Source: Glycine soja (Eukaryota > Streptophyta > Magnoliopsida > Fabales > Fabaceae). From it: a stretch of DNA of 64,000 nucleotides. The notes below the pieces were generated by a model that saw only the letters and a program-made list of their open reading frames with translations, made no database searches and was not told the origin of the DNA. Positions within the stretch are counted from its first letter, which is position 1; every line of letters starts with the position of its first letter. The stretch covers positions 34,569,112 to 34,633,111 of the forward strand of contig NC_041002.1 of NCBI RefSeq assembly GCF_004193775.1, written 5' to 3'. The translations under genes were made by a program, and so were the position numbers. Below are positions 34,743-46,353 of this stretch, piece after piece.

Positions 34743-35037
34743 GAGGATTTACTTGATTGAGGCCAGATGGGTGAATCGGGTCCTCCTTAGTGGCGATACT
34801 TACAGTAATGAGTGTAGCCGCATTGACCTCCATCATTTTTTTCATACTCATCATGGCTTCCATCATTGTGGCCATTTGGTCTTTCATGGCCTCCATGTCG
34901 GCCTTCATCTGCTCTTGCACCTCCTCTATTTCACTCATTACTCTAACTCTAGCACGCATTCGGTAGGGGCGCCGTAAAGCATGTTCTTTCCTTTTGATAA
35001 CAATGATTACAGTTCTGATTTCAAGGAAAGAATGCAA
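34743..35037 (-). pseudogene. gag: Ogre/Tat-like Gag, N-terminal part
   Basis: On the minus strand from about 34940: MSEIEEVQEQMKADMEAM, a methionine- and glutamate-rich coiled coil, continuing to IHPSGLNQV at the SIRE-A junction. This is the N-terminus of the gag that resumes at 25975. The upstream residues to 35037 may be leader. Split by insertion, so not functional. Confidence 0.8.
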
Positions 35038-35580
35038 TGAGCAATGTCACCAATGTGAAAAGACAAATAAGCATGGATGTATGTGAATAATGCATTGTTG
35101 AAGTATTGTGAATTTTACACAGGACATAGGGTTGAATCAATTTAGATTTTCATTAAAACAGCATGGTCCATCACATATTGTCAATGTGAAACTGGAAATA
35201 AAACATGGACATCAATAGTCCTTAATTTTTTTGTAAATTATTTAGCTCAATCATGTGTTGGTAGTAGACAAAGAAGCGATGTAACTCGATCCATCTTCTG
35301 CCCCAACTTTTGCAAGCTGGTTACTTCCATACTTGACCTTGACTTGATGAACCTTTCCTTAAAAACATGTGCTTGGTTTAACCCTATAACCCAAGGAATA
35401 GCAATTTTGACCGCCAATACTTTGACAACATATCATAGAGATGAATGACTAGGGCATACTTATGCTATGCATGGCAAATGAGACTGACATGAGATGCCTG
35501 AAGAACCATCATTTCCTAGTTAACCATGCATTAGGTACCATGTTCACATGATTTTCAATCAGTTTTTTTAAGAGAAATGA
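35038..35580 (-). other. Ogre-like 5' internal sequence
   Basis: No coding frame recognised; leader between primer site and gag. Confidence 0.5.
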
Positions 35581-36013
35581 GTGTATAATTGTTAGTCGGT
35601 GAAAACGACTAACTTTTATGTATAAAACTTGTATAAATTGTATCAAACTCTCCCAATTTATGGTTATTTTGTAATGTTATAAGTATTTTCTATTATGTAT
35701 TGGTAATAAATACTTAGTGTTTTCATTTTGTGTGTTTAATAATCATTTTCTCTCAATTTCAGGTTAATTAGGCAAGCTTTGGAAAGTGTTGTTTTTCACC
35801 TTCTCGCTAAGCCAATATGCTGGCTTAGCGAGCATCCGCTAAGCGCAACACTCCTTGGCTAAGCGCGAGAAAGAATCCAGAAGAAGATGAGCTGTACAGG
35901 TTTGCTAAGCACACTGCTTCATCTCTCTAAGCACACCGCTTCAGTTCATCCGCTAAGCGAGAAAGGCGAGCTAAGCCAAAAATACTAACGTGCGCTAAGC
36001 GCACGAGCACAAA

Positions 36014-36168
36014 CAAGGCCACCTATTTAAGCCTGAAATTAGATTTTGTGAAGGGAGTTTGGACTGGGATTCAGAGCTTTGCATGTCTAGGGTTTCTAGA
36101 GAGAGAAAGGTCCAAGTTCTAGAGAGCTTTGAGAGATTTTGCTGTGTGAAGATCTGTAGAGACCAGAG
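36014..36168 (+). repeat. Duplicated module, interrupted copy
   Basis: 36014-36168 plus 37156-37257 correspond almost exactly to 37795-38042. This copy is split by the solo LTR after GACCAGAG. Confidence 0.85.
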
Positions 36169-37155
36169 TGTGAATGTATGTATACATGATTTTGATGATG
36201 TCAAAAGAAGAATCAAACAAGGCTCATTTTGCTTCAAGATTAATACAAGATTGTTTCAACAAACAAAGCCTTGATTCAAGATTTCTTCAAGATCAAGCCT
36301 TGCCTCACAATGAAAGGTTTCAAGTCATTCAAGGCACATGTAATCGATTACCAATACATGTAATCGATTACCAATGGTTTGAAAGTGTGTAATCGATTAC
36401 ACATCATATGTAATCGATTACCAGAGACTCTGAACGTTGGGAATTCAAATTTTAAATGAAAGGTCACAACTGTTCAAGAAAAACAACTGTGTAATCGATT
36501 ACACTAATTCTGTAATCGATTACCAGAGAGGATTTTCAAGGAATATCGCCAACAGTCACATCTTATCATTTGGATTTTGAATGGCCATCAAAGGCCTATA
36601 TATATGTGTGACTTGGGATGAAATTGAAGAGAGAGTTTTGCTGGTCCAAAATGTCTTATCCTCTCAAAAGAAAATGAGAGAGATTCCAAGAGAACTTCAT
36701 TGTCAAATGCTCTCTCAAAGAACTCTTGGGCAAACACTTGCACATCCATTAAGAGTTCATCCATGGATCTTCATTGTAATATTCTTCTCTTGAAAAGAGA
36801 ATTCTTCTTCCATTCTTCTTATTCAATGAGATTGGTTAAGAGACTGTGAGTCTCTTGTTGTAAAGGATTCCTGAACACAAGGGATGGGTTGTCCCTGTGT
36901 GGTTCAGACTTTGTAATGGATTTTACAAAGATAGTGGAAATCTCAAGTGGGTTTCTTGAGTACTGGATGTAGGCACGGGAAGTGGCCGAACCAGTATAAA
37001 ATTGTGTTTGCATTCTCTCTTCCCTTATCTCATTTATGTTATTGCAATCAATTTTGCCTTGCATGTTTATAGAATATTATTAAATTGATTATTGTTGCTT
37101 CTTCTGCATTCGAAGCCTATCCCTCTTAAGATTATTGAGGCCACAAGGTCCAACA
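36169..37155 (+). repeat. Solo SIRE-like LTR with confirmed empty site
   Basis: 987 bases from TGTGAATGTATG to GGTCCAACA, flanked by CAGAG (36164-36168 and 37156-37160). The uninterrupted duplicate at about 37945-37955 reads GACCAGAGCTCAAAG, i.e. the pre-insertion site. Palindrome cluster at 36339-36526 and a TATATATATG box at 36598. Same subfamily as 22163-23193. Confidence 0.95.
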
Positions 37156-37262
37156 CAGAGCTCAAAGCAGGAGCCGGTTTGAGAGCTTGATATGAATTTG
37201 TGAGTGATTGTGAGATCCTAGAGGTGGAGGAGACATCCTCACCACTTGTATTTTTTCAAGTA

Positions 37263-37622
37263 TTGTGTAATCGATTAGACAAGTTTAAAATGATTTAAAG
37301 TTGTTTAAACATAAGTTGTAACTCTTGATATTTGAAATCTTAACGTTTTAAAACACTGGTAATCGATTACTACCTTCTGGTAATCGATTACCAGAGAGTA
37401 AAACTCTTTGGTAATGATTTTGTGAAAACTTCTTGTGCTACTCAATATTTTGAAAAACTTTTTTAGTACTTATCTTGATTGAGTCTTCTCTTGATTCTTG
37501 AATCTTGATCTTGATTATTCTTGAATCTTGATTCTTGAAACTTGATTCTTGAATCTTTGGATTTTGCTTGACTCTTAATTCTTTGGCATCATCAAAATAA
37601 CCTTGGAAGACATTGCTTCCAC
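37263..37622 (-). repeat. Truncated inverted SIRE-B-type LTR fragment
   Basis: On the minus strand it starts TGTGGAAGCAATGTCTTCCAAG and follows the first about 360 bases of the SIRE-B LTR (48332 on), with TTGAATCTTGATT-type repeats and palindromes at 37359-37392. The rest of the LTR is missing. Confidence 0.8.
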
Positions 37623-37794
37623 AAGTGAAACAGTAGCCGTGAGACTGTGGTTTAAGCTATTTTCCTTAATATTTGTCTTATGCCTAACTTCATCTATCTG
37701 TTCAGGTTACATTTTATTCTTCTCTTTGGATAACTGCATACCTTGTGAAAGACAAGTGATGAGGGCATTTTACTCCATTCTCTTATCATGCAAT

Positions 37795-38042
37795 CAAGCC
37801 ACCTATTTGAGCCTGAAATCAGATTTTGTGAAGGGAGTTTGGACTGAGATTTAGAGCTTTGCATGTCTAGGGTTTCTAGAGAGAGAAAGGTCCAAGTTCT
37901 AGAGAGCTTTGAGAGATTTTGCTGTGTGAAGATTTGTAGAGACCAGAGCTCAAAGCAGAAGCCGGTTTGAGAGCTTGAGATGAATTTGTGAGTGATTGTG
38001 AGATCCTAGAGGTGGAGGAGACATCCTCACCACTTGTATTTT
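37795..38042 (+). repeat. Duplicated module, uninterrupted copy
   Basis: Second copy of the module; about 98% alike by eye. It continues beyond 38042 into text that the first copy loses to the inverted LTR fragment. Confidence 0.85.
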
Positions 38043-38790
38043 TTCAATCTTTCATCTTGTTCTTCTCTTTTTTGTTAAGAAGGCTTCCTGGTATGGAAAG
38101 CTAAATCCTCTGTTGGATCTTCCCTCTAGGTACTTGATGTAAATATATTTCTATCTATTTAATGATGTTTTGTGTCTTCTTTGTGCTATCTGCTTTTCAT
38201 TCCAGTATGCCTTTACCTTGATCACGTAGATGTATGCTTTGTTAGGGTCATTCAACAATGGAAACTGGTCTGACTCTAAAGTCCTTGATAGTGCAGGGCT
38301 GAGTTGTCGTGCTTTCACGAGGAATCGGGGTGCGATAAGTCAGTTGAGTATATGTGTCTTAACGCGGTCCTGGTTGAGTTTAGTCTTACAAGAGGAATCT
38401 ACGGACGAGGCTTGATCAGGATTAGGCTAAACTATCATGAGGAATCGGGGTTTAGTATTTCAGGAGACACCATAAGAGCACATGAGCATCGTTAGATAGA
38501 GAATATTTTTTAGCATCAAGCACCTGTTAGGAAGACCAGCGTGTTCTGTACTTGTTTTTACACATCATTTCTCTCGCGTGATTTTCTTTCTTTTTGCACA
38601 GATAGTTTATACACTTGTTCATATTCACACTTATTTTTACACAATAGACGCCTATTTGCTGAAATAGCTTACCAAATAACACAAGTTCTCCGAGTGTTCG
38701 ATACTCGGTTCTTACCGTTTTATACTACTTGGGCGATCCGGTGCACTTGCCAGAAGCCAAACAATAATCCCAACATGGTTGGTTTATAGC

Positions 38791-39613
38791 CATCATCATG
38801 GTACCCAACACATGTAACTAAGAATATGGTGTAGACTTTCATGCTTTATTGTGACTTTCTTTTTGTTCTTTCTTTGTTTTTTTTTTTGTTTTGCAGAGAA
38901 AAATGCAAGGATCATGCATAACATGCGAATGATGAAAATAAAATGTATGCAGTTTGTAGAACAAAAAGCATGTGAAATGAAGATGCATGATAATGCCATG
39001 ACTCATGCAAAATGCAATGCATGAATGTGATAAATGCAGAAATGATATGCCCATTACGATGCCATGAAGAGATATATGATGCAATCAAGGAACATGCCAG
39101 AGTGAGTTTCCTATGTGCCCCTAATTCAGGAACCTAATGGAAAGGATCCAAAAGTCCACTTCTAGTGATAATTCCCAAGGGTGGTTTCATATAATTTTAC
39201 TGGCCTCTAGAGATATTATCCTCTTAGGTAATACATTGTGGCGATAGGGACTATCAGCGACAATGCATCACTAAAAGAGGAAAACTCTAGATGAGGCTTC
39301 ACTGTCATCAAGCGAGTCGGAGACCCAACATGACCACAGATCGACCTCCACTCCTTATGGCCCACATAGACCCGGGTATAGGGCCTAATATCTCAACGTG
39401 TATGCAAGGTGTAGGTGCCATGCGTGTGTAGAAAAAATATTTCTAACTATGAATGTAATCGATAGACAAGCACACACCAAACACAACAACATAGCATAGG
39501 TTATATACAAATATGGTCAAAACAAAAGATAGAAGGGAGAAGGGAACATAAATGACGAAGAAGTCATGATAAAAAACATTGCACACTGACTGAATGGCCT
39601 AACTCTCTAACGA
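38791..39613 (-). other. Ogre-like leader next to the primer site
   Basis: Non-coding text, rich in ATGCATG-type phrases near 38930-39070. No frame recognised. Confidence 0.5.
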
Positions 39614-39631
39614 TCCACAGCAAAGTCGCCA
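39614..39631 (-). other. Ogre-like primer binding site (tRNA-Arg-like)
   Basis: On the minus strand TGGCGACTTTGCTGTGG begins two bases inside the 5' LTR. It resembles the TGGCGACTC-type primer sites matched to arginine tRNA in Ogre/Tat elements, with a few changes. Confidence 0.75.
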
Positions 39632-39633
39632 AC

Positions 39634-40966
39634 TGCCGCAACCTACCCTTCGGCAGGGGTGCGAAAAGGCCAAAATAGATGGGCCAAAGCCTTTGTCTCC
39701 AAGGGAGAAAATGAGCGGAGTCGCCACCAACGTTTATTTGAGCAAAATGTTAGAAAAAACCAAAAAAGGTGAAGGTCTGCGGATTTTGAAAATGAGGGTT
39801 CGGGAGTTGTTTACGCACGGGGAAGGTATTAGCACCCTATGCGCCCGTCACAGGGGACAGCAACCTCTAATCGAGTGTGCAAAACATGACTTCAAAATTA
39901 TGTATTTTCCCTTTTTATGTTTATTATTTTTTCCCTTTTTATGTTTTTTTACTTTTTGGGGTCGACAAGGGTATTGCCCTCACTCCTATGTATCCTCAGG
40001 TGCGATGAGGAACTCAGACCTACGTAGTTCTTTAAGTCTGAAAGTTTGGGCGTTACATTGATTTTTATGTTTTTGAAAGATTGATTTTATTTGCAAACAA
40101 AAGTCATTTAAGGCGTTGGACCTTGAAACGATGTTTTAAACTTTTAAAAGCGGAGAGGATCGTTAAAGTGTTGGACCTTGAAACGATCTTTTGATTTTTT
40201 GAAAAGATGAGAGAATCGTTAAGGCGTTGGACCTTGAAATGATCTCTTGATTTTTTTATGAAATAAAGAGGTTTATCAGTTGTTTTTATTTTGGTTTATG
40301 TTTATTAACCTTCAATCTATTTTTAAAGATAAATTACGGCACTAATGATTGGTTAAAACTTACATTACAAAAGAAAACGATCACCGATGATCGGAGAAGG
40401 AGATGAAGATGTATAAAACAATAGGGAGGACCCCTAAGGGTCCATAAATCATGTTCAAATCCTTAAAGACAAAAACTAACCAGATGAAGAATGAAGAACG
40501 ACCGAAGAACGATGTAAAAATCGATTGTAGTTGCGATTCAGCGGCGATTTAGCTTCATTTTCTCCTCTTTTTCCCAACCCTTCACCTATGGACCTCAGAA
40601 CCTCCCTCTCAGCCCCTCTTCACACTTATTTATAGCAAAACAAGGCATTTGGGGTCATGACAGCTCGCCCAGGCAAGTTGTTTACTTCATCGTGAAGCAA
40701 CCTTGCTCACCCAGGCGAGCTGGTTACTTCACCATAAAGTTATTTGGTGGCCCAAGCGAGCCAGAGGCTAGCCTGGGTGAGCCAGGGTTCAGAAAAAGCC
40801 TTAAAATGACCCTTTTGCCCTCCCCTTTGGGTATTTTCGCATCCTCGATCAAAACATTGAATGATCATCCGTATTGCGCGGCACCTGGTGTCAAGTAGCT
40901 TAATTCGGCTAGCAATAATCAAAATGTTAGCAAATGATAGTCCTTGGATGAAATTAGGGTATGACA
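39634..40966 (-). repeat. Ogre-like LTR, right copy (5' LTR)
   Basis: 1333 bases, TGCCGCAACC to GGGTATGACA on the plus strand. It pairs with 18860-20166, with repeated CCCAGGCGAGC phrases at 40665-40790. It carries one more 'cgttaaggcgttggaccttgaaa'-like unit around 40150-40240 than the left copy. Confidence 0.9.
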
Positions 40967-41902
40967 ATAATGATATGAGATGATGTTGATGCTTAGGATA
41001 ATGTCGATGTGAGATGATGTTGATATTAATGATGATATTGAGATGAGATGACGTTGATGATGGGAATATCATTGAGATGAGATGATGTTGACCTTGATGA
41101 TTATATTAAGATGAGATGATGTTGATGATGATAATGACATCGAGATGAGATGATGTTGATGATGTCATTATGATGATGTATGTTGTGGATGTACATGGGG
41201 GGTGCAGTGACCAAGTTGGATGTCCCTGGTGGGGGAAATAGAGTGATTAAAGAGTTTTAAGCATCTCTGGTGGGGGAAATAGAGTGCGTTGATGGTGCCC
41301 GTGTTTCATACTTATTACTGCATGGAAATAGTATAAACTTTGTTAGTAAGTAATTGTAGTTTTTCATGTGGGAAAAATACTTGTACTTAGGGGCATGCCA
41401 CTCAATTTGGAACTCCCTTGAATTGTTGCGGGGACACGCTTAGGCTATTTCTTGACAAATGGTACCACATTGCATTTGAGGGTTCAGGTCAGGTGCATGC
41501 ATCATATTGAGCATGATTCATTGGAATTATGGAAAGCTGATGACTACTTGTTGAGTGTTTGTTGGAATAATGGAAATTTGTGTATGATTATGATATTTGT
41601 TATTGTTTTCTTACTAATCCCAGTCATTTGATTTTCATGTTGATTCCTTTTTATAATAAACTCACCCTTGCAATATTTGTATCATGTGGTTGGTCCTTGT
41701 GATGATCGTGAACCTTCGTTCGTAGGGGCAGATGGACAACAGTAAATTACATGGAGTGAGATTCTTTTGTTGGAGCCACCAAGCTGACCTGAAGACTTTG
41801 GGATTATTTTGGGAGAGATTAATGTTTTTTTAATCAACTCCTCCATAATTGGTTCTATAGTTCTTTTGAATTGAGGATGTAAATCACATATTTACTTGAG
41901 AT
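40967..41902 (+). repeat. Tekay 5' LTR, right part
   Basis: Resumes after the ATAAT duplication with GATGATGTTGATG simple repeats (40972-41190). It parallels 47740-48200 and ends with TTTTGAATTGAGGATGTAAAT (about 41866), which matches 55181 on. Beyond 41902 the match ends without a clear LTR terminus or primer site, so the LTR tail and primer site appear deleted. Confidence 0.8.
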
Positions 41903-42004
41903 AGGTGTGATTTTATTCTGTTCTTTTTCTTGTGTGTATTCCTTCCATTTTCTCACTTCCTGGTGTGCATATGGAGTGGTCGTTGGATGGAATGATTGTG
42001 CAAT

Positions 42005-42904
42005 AATAGATTCTCTCCAAGCCTTAGCTCAGGCTATGGGGAATTAGAATAGGGGAGAAGTTGTTAGAGCTGCTGAGTATGAAGGGTTGTACCATTTCCA
42101 ACAAAACAATCCACCTGCTTTCAATGGAGGATACAACCCTGGTGGTGCCCAGAATTAGATAAGGGAGATTGAGAAAATCTTCCGAGTGATGGTGTGTCCG
42201 GAGTGGCAGAAGGTTGCTTTTAGTACATATACTTTGGTGGAAAAAGCGGAGTATTGGTGGAAGAACACTAGCCAATGATGGAGGCTGAAGGTCAAGCTGT
42301 GACCAGAGAAATCTTCAAGAGGGTATTTATGGAGAAATACTTTCCTAAGGATGTTTGGAACAAGAAGGAGATGGAGTTCTTAGAGCTCAAGTAGGGGAAC
42401 ATGACTGTGGATGAATATGGAGCCAAGTTTGAGGAACCGATGACGTACTTTCCTCACTATCAACGAAGAGATGGTGAAAGTTCAAAATGTGTGAAGTTTC
42501 TGAATAGCTTGCGGCTTGAGGTGAAGCAAGCTATGAACTATCAAGGTCTCTGCCAGTTTCCTCTTTTGGTGAACTTATGTCAGATTTGGGATGAGGACTC
42601 CTAAGATAGGTCGTCCTATTATATGAGTATGAGCCCAATGAAGAATAAAAAGAATGCTCAAAATCGGGGAAAACCATACCTGACCCCTCCTAAGCAACAT
42701 GGTATTCACCCCAACAATTAGAGGATTGTTTCTACAGGGTTTGCTGGTGGTAGTGGTAGCAAACCTACTACTTTCTTAACTTAGATTACTTATTACAAGT
42801 GTGGTAAGCCAGGGCACATCTCCTTAAATTGTGCCGATAAAGACACGACCTATTTCAACTGCAGACAAAAGAGGCATATTCAGAGAGATTGCTCATATCC
42901 CAAG
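42005..42904 (+). pseudogene. gag: Tekay Gag, degenerate
   Basis: From about 42009 the text reads SLQALAQAMGN, stop, then EYEGLYHFQQNNPPAFNGGY and EKIFRVMVCPEWQKVAFSTY, the Tekay gag core. Many stops and frame changes follow (for example 42046, 42157, 42276, 42604). Two zinc-knuckle remnants are recognisable, CGKPGHISLNC near 42802 and NCRQKRHIQRDC near 42857 (first Cys of each partly lost). It would have formed the particle; it is well past function. Confidence 0.8.
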
Positions 42905-45900
42905 ATGGAGCAGAGTGGTAGGGGTCTGAAAGACCAAATTGGACATCCGAAGGCCACGGGAAGGGTTTTTACTCTTAACAGTACCGAAGCTTCAAAATCC
43001 AAAGATCTAATCCTAGGTAAATGTTTCATAAGTGGGATTCCCTTACTTGTGTTATTTGATTCCGGTGTAACCCATTCATTTATATCTTATTTGTGTGTAA
43101 AGAAACTTAAGCTTTGTGTGTCTTCTTTAAATAAAGATCTGGTGGTAGAGACCCTAACTAGTGGTTATGTGTTAACTTCTAATGTGTGTTTGAATTGTCC
43201 TGTGGAAATTTCTGGTAGAAAATTCTTGATTGATCTTATTTGTTTGCCTTTGAGCCAATTGATGTTATTTTGGGTATGAACTAGTTATCTTCCAACCATG
43301 TCTTGTTAAACTATTTTGATAAAATTGTGGTGTTTGATGATTCTGAACTGAGTAAGGATATGATGTTTATCTCTGCCAACCAAGTTGTGACATCTTTACA
43401 AGAAGATGCTCAACTGTACATGATCATATCTAACCTGGAAGTAGAGACAAAGGTTTCCATGGGTGACCTCCCTGTTGTCAGAGAGTTTCCTGAAGTGTTC
43501 CCTGAGGATATACCCAGTTTACCACCTGAGAGAGAGATAGAGTTTTCCATAGACCTCGTACCCGATGCTGGACCCATATCCATAGCCCCTTATAGGATGT
43601 GTCATATAGAGTTAGCCGAGCTTAAGAAATAGTTAGAGGAGTTGTTAGACAAGCAGTTTGTGAGACCCAGTGTGTCTCCATGGGGAGTACTAGTGTTGTT
43701 AGTGAAGAAGAAAGATGGGACCATGAGGTTGTGTGTAGACTACTGCCAGTTGAATAAGGTGACGATTAAGAATAAGTACCCTTTGCCTAGAATAGACAAC
43801 CTTATGGATCAGTTGGTAGTAGCTTGTGTGTTTAGTAAGATAGATCTTAGGTTAGGTTACCATCAGATCCGAGTGAAGTCTGAAGATATTCCAAAAACTG
43901 CTTTTAGGACCTGTTATGGTCACTACGAGTATCTAGTCATGCCCTTCGATGTGACTAATGTTCTTAGTGTGTTTATGGATTACATGAATAGAGTCTTTCA
44001 CCCTTACCTCGATAGTTTTGTGGTAGTATTCGTAGATGATATTTTGGTATATTCCAAGACTAGAGAGAAACATGAGGTCAGTTTTATGCTAAGTTGTACA
44101 AGTGTGAGTTTTGGTTAGAGAAAGTTAGTTTCCTAGAGCATGTGATATCTCAAGGGGGTATAACTGCAGACCCCTCTAAGATAGAAGCCATCTTTGAGTG
44201 GGAGAGTCCTAAGTCAGTTTTTGAGATTAGGAGTTTTCTGGGTTTAGCAGGATATTACCAGAGATTCATAGAAGGTTTCTCCAAGTTAGGTTCACCTTTG
44301 ACCAAACTGACTCCTAAAGGTCAAGCTTTTGTGTGGGATACCCAATGTGAGCATAGTTTCCAATCCCTTATGGAAAAGATGACAGTTGCTCCCGTGCTAG
44401 TTGTGCCTAACTTGAGAGAAAACTTTGAGGTGTATTGTGATGCATCAAAGATGGGTTTAGGAGGAGTATTGATGCAAAATGGCCAAGTAGTGGCCTATGC
44501 TTCAAGACAACTCAAGACTCATGAGAGGAATTATCCCACCTATCACATGGAGTTGGCTGTTGTAGTTTTTGCCCTTAAGATGTGGAGGCATTACCTGTTT
44601 GGCTCTAAGTTTGAAGTGTTCAGCGATCATAAGAGCCTTAAGTACTTGTTTAGCCAGAAAGAGCTAAACAAGCGGCAGAGGAGATGGTTAGAGTTTCTTA
44701 AGGATTATGATTTTGAGCTTAACTATCACTCTAGCAAAGCCAATATAGTGGTTGATGCTTTGAGTAGGAAATCCCTACATATATATGCCCTGATGGTTAG
44801 GGAGTTGGATCTCCTAGAACAGTTTTGGGACCTTAGCTTTGCGTGTGAGGTTACCTTTAACAGTGTGAGGCTGGGAGCTTTGAGGATTACTAGTGAGTTG
44901 TTAAGAGAAATCAAAGAAGGTCAGAAGTTTGATCCTTTTCTGAAGACTCAGATAGAAGCCATAGAGTTAGGGAGAGATAGTAGTTTCAATGTGGGATTGG
45001 ATGGAGTCCTGAGACTTCAAGATATGATTTGTGTTCCTAATGTGCTCGAGCTTAGGAAGATGATTTTAGAGGAAGGACATAGGAGCAACCTTAGCATGCA
45101 CCCTGGGGCTACCAAGATGTATCAGGATCTAATGACAATGTTTTGGTGGCCCAACATGAAGAGAGAGGTTAGTGAGTTTGTGTATACATATTTAGTCTGT
45201 CATAAGGCTAAGATAGAACATAAAAAACCTTCAGGTAAGTTACAACCCTTAGAGATAACCGAATGGAAGTGGGAAAATATTTCCATGGATTTTGTTTTAA
45301 GACTACGTAGGACTCCCAAAGGTTTAGATTCTATCTGAGTCATTATTAACAGGCTGACCAAGTTTGCTCACTTTATTCCCATTAATATCATATTTTCCTT
45401 GGAGAAGTTGACCTCCCTGTATATTAGTGAGATTGTCAAATTACATGGTGTGCCATCTAGCATAGTGTCTGATAGAGATCCTAGGTTTACCTCTAGATTT
45501 TGGGAGAGTTTGAACAAAGCATTGGGAACCAAGCTTAGACTAAGTTCATCCTACCATCCTCAGACTGATGGCCAAACTAAGCGAACCATTCAGTCGCTAG
45601 AGGACCTTTTAAGGGAGAGTGTCTTAGAACAAAAGGGGAGCTGGGAGAGTTTTCTGTTGTTGATAGGATTCACCTATAACAATAGTTTTCATTCTACCAT
45701 TGGCATGGCTCCTTATGAAGCTCTGTATGGTAGAAGGTGTAGGACACCCTTGTGTTGGCTAGAACCCGAATAGAACTTCACCTTAGGGCCAAAAGTGGTA
45801 CAACAAACCACTGAGAAGGTCAAGTTGATCCAAGAGAGGATGAGGACTGCTCAGAGTAGGTAGAAAAGCTATCAAGACAAGAGGAGGAAAGACCTGGAAT

Positions 45901-46330
45901 TTAAGGTTGGTGATCATGTGTTCTTGAGAGTCACTCCATGGACTAGGGTTGGTCAAGCATTGAAGTCCCGAAAAATCGCACCTCGTTTTATCAGTCCTTT
46001 CCAAATTCTTAAAAGAGTCGGTCCTGTGGCATACCAAATATCATTACCCCCATCCCTTTCTAATCTTCACAATGTCTTTCACGTGTCCCAACTTCGTAAG
46101 TACATCCATGATCCATCTCATGTGATTGAATTGGATGACGTACAAGTGAAGGAGAATTTGATATATGAAACATTTAGGATGGGCAAACAAAGCACTTAAA
46201 AGGGAAGGAGATTATGTTGGCCAAGGTGATTTGGAGAGGTGCATCAGGAGAAGATGCCATGTGGGAACTAGAGAGTCAGATGCGAGAAGCCTATCCAGGC
46301 TTGATTGAGTCAAGTAAATTTCGGAGATGA
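42905..46330 (+). pseudogene. pol: Tekay Pol with chromodomain, broken
   Basis: Protease keeps FDSGVTHSFI (about 43070). RT at 43450-44118 shows [14 protein letters not shown] and [10 protein letters not shown] deletion at about 44076 shifts the frame, which resumes at [12 protein letters not shown]. RNase [21 protein letters not shown]. Integrase: zinc region [18 protein letters not shown] with the CxxC degraded (YLVCHKAK). The D residues in SMDF and VSDRDPRF are present. The glutamate 35 residues on is lysine (QTDGQTKRTI), so the DDE triad is lost. A Trp-to-stop TGA lies at 45336 and further stops near 45771 and 45861. After NLHNVFHVSQLRKY, a separate frame to 46330 reads VIWRGASGEDAMWELESQM, a chromodomain that in intact relatives binds histone marks. 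Confidence 0.9.
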
Positions 46331-46353
46331 AATTTCTAAAAGGGTAGGAGAGT
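46331..46353 (+). other. Tekay polypurine tract
   Basis: AAAGGGTAGGAGAGT immediately precedes the 3' LTR. Confidence 0.8.

Larger units (their letters stand above)
35581..38790 (+). mobile_element. Unclassified insertion with CTAAGCG motifs (composite)
   Basis: A block unlike the surrounding Ogre-like leader. It starts near TGTATAATTGTTAGTC and ends near CAATAATCCCAACA, carrying clustered GCTAAGCGC and CTTAGCGAG phrases at 35800-36010 and no coding capacity. It contains a solo LTR (36169-37155), a truncated inverted LTR piece (37263-37622) and a duplicated 250-base module. I could not find its target duplication; it may be a non-coding LTR-type derivative. Confidence 0.4.
18860..40966 (-). 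mobile_element. Ogre/Tat-like LTR retroelement without pol
   Basis: 22.1 kb flanked by the exact 5-bp duplication ATAAT (18855-18859 and 40967-40971). The LTRs of about 1.3 kb both run TG[T/C]CGCAACCTACCC to GGGTATGACA on the plus strand. Orientation is minus, shown by the primer site beside the right LTR, the polypurine tract beside the left LTR and the gag on the minus strand. Gag pieces match the Ogre/Tat kind, but no RT, RNase H or integrase is present anywhere between 20167 and 39633, so it is non-autonomous or gutted. About 12 kb of its length is later insertions (SIRE-A, two solo LTRs and a repeat block). Confidence 0.85.

Noticed and set aside
34726..34977. Plus-strand His-rich frame (HHFFHTHHGFHHCGH)
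   Set aside because: Antisense of the Met/Glu-rich coiled coil of the Ogre-like gag N-terminus; the His run is the complement of ATG codons.
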